A stretch of DNA of 64,000 bases, from the NCBI RefSeq assembly GCF_014635825.1, contig NZ_BMDO01000001.1, positions 744,001 through 808,000 on the forward strand, in the 5' to 3' direction. The translations under genes and the position numbers were made by a program. The notes beneath the pieces were generated by a model that was given only the letters and a program-made list of their open reading frames with translations, did no database searches and was not told the DNA's origin. Below, piece by piece: positions 60,165 through 64,000 of this stretch. How positions within the stretch are numbered: the stretch's first letter is position 1; each line of letters opens with the position of its first letter. Origin of the DNA: Mucilaginibacter galii. GTDB taxonomy: Bacteria > Bacteroidota > Bacteroidia > Sphingobacteriales > Sphingobacteriaceae.

Positions 60165-60923
60165 TTAGTTGATAGTCAACACTTCTGCCGGCTGTAATTC
60201 GGCCAGCATAGGGGCTGTACCGTTTTTGGCCGGCCTGTCTACCACTTCTTTCATGGCTACCAGCGTGTACACATACTTAGCCGTTTCGCGGTTTAAGTGC
60301 ATGTAAAAATAGTTGCCTTTGTTTTTGCGGTTAATAGCTTTGGCCACCCTGGGCGAACCTGCGTTGTACGCAGCCGCAGCCAGTGTCCAGCTGTTAAACT
60401 CACCATAAAGTTCTTTAATATACTTGCAGGCGGCAACGGTAGATTTTCGCACATTTAAGCGATCGTCTTTTCCTTTTCCAACTTTTAAGCCATACTCGCG
60501 GGCGGTACCCGGCATAAACTGCCATACCCCTGCTGCACCTCGCGGCGACCTTACATGACTGTCAAAACCTGACTCAAGTAACGGAATGTATTTAAAATCT
60601 TCTGGAATACCGTAGAGTTTTAGAATGGGTTCGATGATAGGGAACCACTTTTTGGCCTTGGCCTGTAACTCTTCGGTTTGGGTATTGAAACTATGCTTTC
60701 TGATGGATCTCCTGATGCGGGTATTCACTTTTGCATTAGATACAGGAACCACTTCATCGGCAAAGTTGAGGATCGGATTCGGACCTTTTTTTGTTAGTAA
60801 AAAGTCAATTAGAGCACTACTGTTTTTCAAGGGCTTTTTGTCGGGAACACTAAAGACAAAGAGCTTTGAAATGATGAACAGCACACAAATTACGGAGCAC
60901 GTAAATAGGTGTTTTTTAATCAT
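60165..60923 (-). CDS. Lytic murein transglycosylase (SLT domain)
   Basis: A 252-residue MltD/Slt70-type enzyme that cleaves peptidoglycan with formation of anhydro-muramic ends. A membrane anchor or signal (LFTCSVICVLFIISKLFVFS) is at the N-terminus. The SLT domain (about 95-225) has YIPLLESGFDSHVRSPRGAAGVWQF with the catalytic Glu in LES, then MPGTAREYGL and AAAAYNAGSPRVAKAI. No LysM repeats follow, in contrast with MltD. A good promoter precedes it. Confidence 0.9.
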   Translation of the reverse strand: MIKKHLFTCSVICVLFIISKLFVFSVPDKKPLKNSSALIDFLLTKKGPNPILNFADEVVPVSNAKVNTRIRRSIRKHSFNTQTEELQAKAKKWFPIIEPILKLYGIPEDFKYIPLLESGFDSHVRSPRGAAGVWQFMPGTAREYGLKVGKGKDDRLNVRKSTVAACKYIKELYGEFNSWTLAAAAYNAGSPRVAKAINRKNKGNYFYMHLNRETAKYVYTLVAMKEVVDRPAKNGTAPMLAELQPAEVLTIN

Positions 60924-60966
60924 TCAAATTTATTTAGTTCAACAATACAGGTTTAGGTGTGTGGTG

Positions 60967-60996
60967 CAAAGGTACAAAACATTGCACATAATCAAA
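60967..60996 (-). promoter_or_regulatory. Promoter of the transglycosylase gene
   Basis: On the minus strand, TTTG (60993-60996) and TACCTTTG (60967-60974) with an 18-base spacer match the Bacteroidetes consensus. The start codon is 43 bases downstream of the -7 element. Confidence 0.65.
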
Positions 60997-61114
60997 CACT
61001 TAGCCCATCTTAGTGTGTTGACACGTGTTGAAAACTATCAAAAACAATGCGTTTAAACGCCCTAAGCGTACATTTTTGATGTGGAAAAAAATTTTCTAAA
61101 TCGGCAATTTTTCG

Positions 61115-61122
61115 TACTTTTG
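61115..61122 (+). promoter_or_regulatory. Candidate -7 element of the rRNA pseudouridine synthase gene
   Basis: TACTTTTG matches TAnnTTTG and lies 35 bases before the start codon. A -33 TTG is not seen at normal spacing. Confidence 0.4.
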
Positions 61123-61157
61123 ACCTCTGCTTTTGTAAGCGTATAACACAAAATATA

Positions 61158-62645
61158 ATGTTCAAAAAACAAGGGAACAGTCGCGACGACAAGTCCAACA
61201 ACTCAACCGGCAGGCGTGCCGGCAATGGCGACCAGCCACGCAACAGCTCTTCTCCACGCACCCGTAATGCATCTTCCGGAGGTTTCAAAAAATCAGATGA
61301 CGGCGCTCCAAAAAAACGTTTTGGCAGCGACAGCAGTACTGATAAAAAACCGTTCTCGTCATCAAGACGATCAACCGGTAGTTTTAATGCGGATGAAAAG
61401 CAAAAGAAGAGTTTTGGCAGCAGCGCAGCCGGCGATAAAAAGCCTTACGCTTCGCGCGGTACCAAACCTGATGCAACCGGCGGCGATAGACCTTTTAAGA
61501 AAAATTCAGATTCGCGCGGTACCAGTGCCGATAAGCCTTTTGGCCGTACAGCCGGATCGCGTGGTGCGAGTACCGATAAACCGTTTGCTAAATTTTCGCC
61601 ACGCAGTGCCGAAGATAAGCCACGTAACCGTCGCCCGCCCGAAACTAATAATGTACCTAACCCCAATGCCGATAAATCCTTTAAAAGAAATGACAGCTTT
61701 GGCGGTGAAAAACGCAGAACACACAAACCCCGTGATATAGACCAGGCCGAAGGCGGTGCCGAACGCAAGCCTTATAACAAGGCAGTTGGTAGCAGCCGTA
61801 GCTGGGATAACCGTACCGAAGAAGAAAAGAATGCGCCAAAACGCGACCGTAGCGAGTTTGAAGACGAACGCCCTACCCGAGTTTTAAGAGGACGTAATAA
61901 AAAGGCTGTTGAGAAAGCTGATGATCACCTCATCCGTTTAAACCGCTATATAGCTAACGCCGGTATTTGCTCGCGCCGTAAGGCCGATGAGTTAATTGCC
62001 GCAGGCGTGGTTTCGGTAAACGGCGAAGTGATATCAGAGTTAGGCCACAAGGTTGACCCAAGCAAGGATGTGATACGTTACAACGGCGAAACACTGAAAC
62101 GCGAGAAAATGGTTTATGTGTTGCTGAACAAGCCTAAAGATTATATTACCACCACCGACGATCCGCAGGAACGCCGTACTATTATGGCCCTGGTTGAAAA
62201 AGCCAGCAAAGAGCGTATTTACCCTGTTGGCCGTTTAGACCGTAACACCACCGGTTTAATATTAATGACCAACGATGGCGACCTGGCCGATAAGCTTTCG
62301 CATCCGCGTAACAGCGTAACCAAACTTTACCAGGTTGAGTTGGATAAAAGCTTAACCCAAGGCGATTTAAATAAAATACAATACGGCCTGGAACTGGAAG
62401 ATGGTATAATTAAGCCAGATATGGTGAGCTATGTACAAGGTGGCACCAAGCGCGAAATTGGCATACAAATACACAGCGGCAAAAACCGCATTGTACGCCG
62501 CATATTTGAGCACTTAGGTTACGATGTAGTTAAGCTTGACCGTACTATTTACGCCGGTTTAACTAAAAAAGACCTGCCCCGCGGCCGCTGGAGATACCTT
62601 GACGAAAAAGAGGTTGTACAGTTGAAGCATCTGGTACAAGTGTAA
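61158..62645 (+). CDS. RluB/RsuA-family pseudouridine synthase with long disordered N-terminus
   Basis: An rRNA pseudouridine synthase. The C-terminal 240 residues are the usual enzyme: S4 RNA-binding domain (IRLNRYIANAGICSRRKADE, from about residue 258), then VYVLLNKPKDYITTTDDPQE and the catalytic GRLDRNTTGLILMTNDGD with Asp at about 361, and RQIHSGKNRIVRRIFEHLGY-like end. The first 250 residues are low-complexity, rich in Arg, Lys, Ser, Gly, Asp, with a loose repeat around DKPF (GTSADKPFGRTAGSRGAS). Such basic tails occur in Sphingobacteriaceae RluB proteins and may bind rRNA. Confidence 0.93.
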   Translation: MFKKQGNSRDDKSNNSTGRRAGNGDQPRNSSSPRTRNASSGGFKKSDDGAPKKRFGSDSSTDKKPFSSSRRSTGSFNADEKQKKSFGSSAAGDKKPYASRGTKPDATGGDRPFKKNSDSRGTSADKPFGRTAGSRGASTDKPFAKFSPRSAEDKPRNRRPPETNNVPNPNADKSFKRNDSFGGEKRRTHKPRDIDQAEGGAERKPYNKAVGSSRSWDNRTEEEKNAPKRDRSEFEDERPTRVLRGRNKKAVEKADDHLIRLNRYIANAGICSRRKADELIAAGVVSVNGEVISELGHKVDPSKDVIRYNGETLKREKMVYVLLNKPKDYITTTDDPQERRTIMALVEKASKERIYPVGRLDRNTTGLILMTNDGDLADKLSHPRNSVTKLYQVELDKSLTQGDLNKIQYGLELEDGIIKPDMVSYVQGGTKREIGIQIHSGKNRIVRRIFEHLGYDVVKLDRTIYAGLTKKDLPRGRWRYLDEKEVVQLKHLVQV

Positions 62646-62691
62646 TTAGAGATTAGAATTGCAGCATAGGAGCCCACAAACTCTTTAATAT

Positions 62692-62727
62692 AAATGCCAT
62701 TTCGATTGAGTTCGGGATGGCATTTTT
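62692..62727 (+). terminator. Terminator of the pseudouridine synthase gene
   Basis: AAATGCCAT / ATGGCATTT with a 16-base loop, followed by TTTTG. It starts 47 bases after the stop codon. Confidence 0.8.
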
Positions 62728-62773
62728 GTTTGGGCTATATTTTGTGATGTGTATTCTAAAAACTTCTCTAAAC

Positions 62774-62816
62774 AAATCAGCCGTTGTTAAATATTTCTAC
62801 TTACAACGGCTGATTT
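62774..62816 (-). terminator. Hairpin 3' of parE
   Basis: A 14-bp perfect stem (AAATCAGCCGTTGT / ACAACGGCTGATTT, 15-base loop) with TGTTTAG after it on the minus strand. It lies about 70 bases past the parE stop codon. Confidence 0.65.
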
Positions 62817-62883
62817 CTATCGCTTATTCATAAGCTTTAGCATAACGCGGGGGTACCCGCATCAGATCAATGAATTTAACTAT

Positions 62884-64000
62884 CTAAGCTACCAAAGCTT
62901 CAGGGACTGCAACCAGCGGGTTGATGGTTTCATCATCCTTTTCTACGCGCAAATTATTCACAATATGTTGTTGGCGGGTTGGTGTGTTTTTACCCATAAA
63001 ATATTCCAGCAAACCTTTAATGTTGGCATCTTTCAAAATTACCGGGTCAAGGCGCATGTCTTTACCAATGAACAGGCCAAACTCATCGGGCGATATTTCA
63101 CCCAAACCCTTAAAGCGGGTTATTTCGGGCTTGTTACCCAGTTTGGCTATAGCGTTGCGGCGCTCCTCGTCGCTGTAACAGTAAATGGTTTCTTTTTTAT
63201 TACGCACCCTGAATAGCGGCGTTTGCAAAATAGATACGTGCCCGGCCTTTACCACATCGGGGAAGAACTGCAAAAAGAAAGTCATGATCAATAAACGAAT
63301 GTGCATACCATCCACATCGGCATCGGTAGCTATTACAACGTTATTGTAGCGCAGGCCATCCAAACCATCTTCAATGTTCAAGGCATGTTGCAGCAGGTTA
63401 AACTCCTCGTTCTCGTAAACCACTTTTTTGGTCAATCCAAAGCAGTTTAGTGGCTTACCCTTTAAGCTGAACACAGCCTGCGTAAGTACATCGCGCGATT
63501 TGGTGATCGATCCGCTGGCCGAATCTCCCTCGGTAATAAACAAGGTAGTATCCTGGCGGCGCTCGTGCGTGTCTTCAAAATGCAGTTTGCAATCGCGCAG
63601 CTTACGGTTGTGGAGCGATGCTTTTTTAGCGCGCTCATTGGCAAGTTTTTTAATACCCGCAATATCTTTACGCTCGCGCTCCGATTGCAGTATGCGTTTC
63701 AACAGGGCATCGGCCGTGGCCGGGTTTTTATGTAGAAAGTTATCGAGTTCGGTCTTTAAAAAATCGTTAATAAAGGTACGCACGGTTGGCCCTTCGGGAC
63801 CAATGTTTTGCGAACCCAGCTTGGTTTTGGTTTGCGATTCAAAAACAGGCTCCTGCACCTTAATAGCAATAGCGGCTACGATTGAAGCACGGATATCTGC
63901 TGCATCAAATTCCTTTTTATAAAACTCGCGGATAGTTTTCACTACCGCCTCACGAAAAGCCGCCTGGTGTGTACCGCCCTGCGTTGTGTGCTGCCCGTTC
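62884..64000 (-). CDS. parE: DNA topoisomerase IV subunit B (partial, runs off right edge)
   Basis: The C-terminal 372 residues of a type IIA topoisomerase ATPase/TOPRIM subunit. The reading frame stays open to base 64000, continuing upstream as [20 protein letters not shown], so the gene is cut by the window edge. The TOPRIM motifs are [11 protein letters not shown] (catalytic Glu) and [17 protein letters not shown]. The Bacteroidetes ParE features are [20 protein letters not shown] and YYMG-like end [15 protein letters not shown]. It could be confused with GyrB, but the QTKTKLGS context and short spacing favour ParE. It decatenates chromosomes together with ParC. Confidence 0.9.
   Translation of the reverse strand, partial: NGQHTTQGGTHQAAFREAVVKTIREFYKKEFDAADIRASIVAAIAIKVQEPVFESQTKTKLGSQNIGPEGPTVRTFINDFLKTELDNFLHKNPATADALLKRILQSERERKDIAGIKKLANERAKKASLHNRKLRDCKLHFEDTHERRQDTTLFITEGDSASGSITKSRDVLTQAVFSLKGKPLNCFGLTKKVVYENEEFNLLQHALNIEDGLDGLRYNNVVIATDADVDGMHIRLLIMTFFLQFFPDVVKAGHVSILQTPLFRVRNKKETIYCYSDEERRNAIAKLGNKPEITRFKGLGEISPDEFGLFIGKDMRLDPVILKDANIKGLLEYFMGKNTPTRQQHIVNNLRVEKDDETINPLVAVPEALVA

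Overview
The window is chromosomal DNA from a Bacteroidetes bacterium, most likely family Sphingobacteriaceae (Mucilaginibacter/Pedobacter-like). This is inferred from gliding-type ABC transporter genes (gldFG, gldA), many lipoproteins with Cys lipoboxes, DUF4397 and DUF4369 proteins, promoters of the Bacteroidetes type (TTTG about 19 bases before TAnnTTTG), absence of strong Shine-Dalgarno sites, and dense families of short palindromic intergenic repeats. No ribosomal RNA, CRISPR array, prophage or complete insertion sequence is seen.

Layout. 0-11 kb: two DUF4397 lipoproteins, dnaN, a fused gldFG, two beta-barrel proteins plus the tail of a lost third, gldA, a Tat-exported oxidoreductase and a polyprenyl diphosphate synthase. 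10.8-13.7 kb: tRNA-Ser(GGA) followed by a 2.8 kb islet of four unknown membrane-protein genes, closed by a 17-bp direct repeat of the tRNA 3' end. 13.7-21.4 kb: lipocalin-type lipoproteins, a VOC protein, two tandem SDR enzymes with an AraC regulator, and a large GH5-like glycosidase. 21.5-23.7 kb: a glycine-rich-domain membrane protein and a region of palindromic repeats built around a broken GIY-YIG nuclease. 23.7-33.9 kb: pta and ackA (split by a four-helix-bundle gene bracketed by inverted repeats), a trans-sulfuration enzyme, gatB with a TlpA-like thioredoxin, an OmpR-type regulator, a histone-like protein and a pseudouridine synthase. 34-45.5 kb: a methyltransferase, an ECF sigma/anti-sigma pair, lipA, ytxJ, a 36-residue lipoprotein, ribH, a TPR protein, recF with a DUF721 gene, ndk, nrnA, two FKBP isomerases and tatD. 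45.5-51 kb: asparaginase and a methionine operon metY-metX-hom under a SAM riboswitch. 51-64 kb: a three-gene glycosyltransferase/deacetylase operon, a PNPOx-like protein, the NAD(P)HX repair enzyme, uvrA, a lytic transglycosylase, an RluB-type synthase with a long disordered N-terminus, and the 3' part of parE running off the right edge.

Two features deserve most attention. First, the methionine operon leader holds a SAM riboswitch whose closing stem ends 4 bases before a 35-codon open frame that finishes in Cys-Met-Cys-Met-Cys-Cys-Cys. The Cys/Met codons lie in one arm of a hairpin that competes with a second hairpin, the architecture expected of a ribosome-sensing attenuator coupled to a riboswitch. 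Second, the commonest short palindromic repeat here has arms matching the ends of a 370-bp unit that carries a GIY-YIG nuclease gene between them. The short repeats therefore look like internally deleted copies of a nuclease-encoding element. Both readings are inferences from sequence layout and need comparative and experimental tests.
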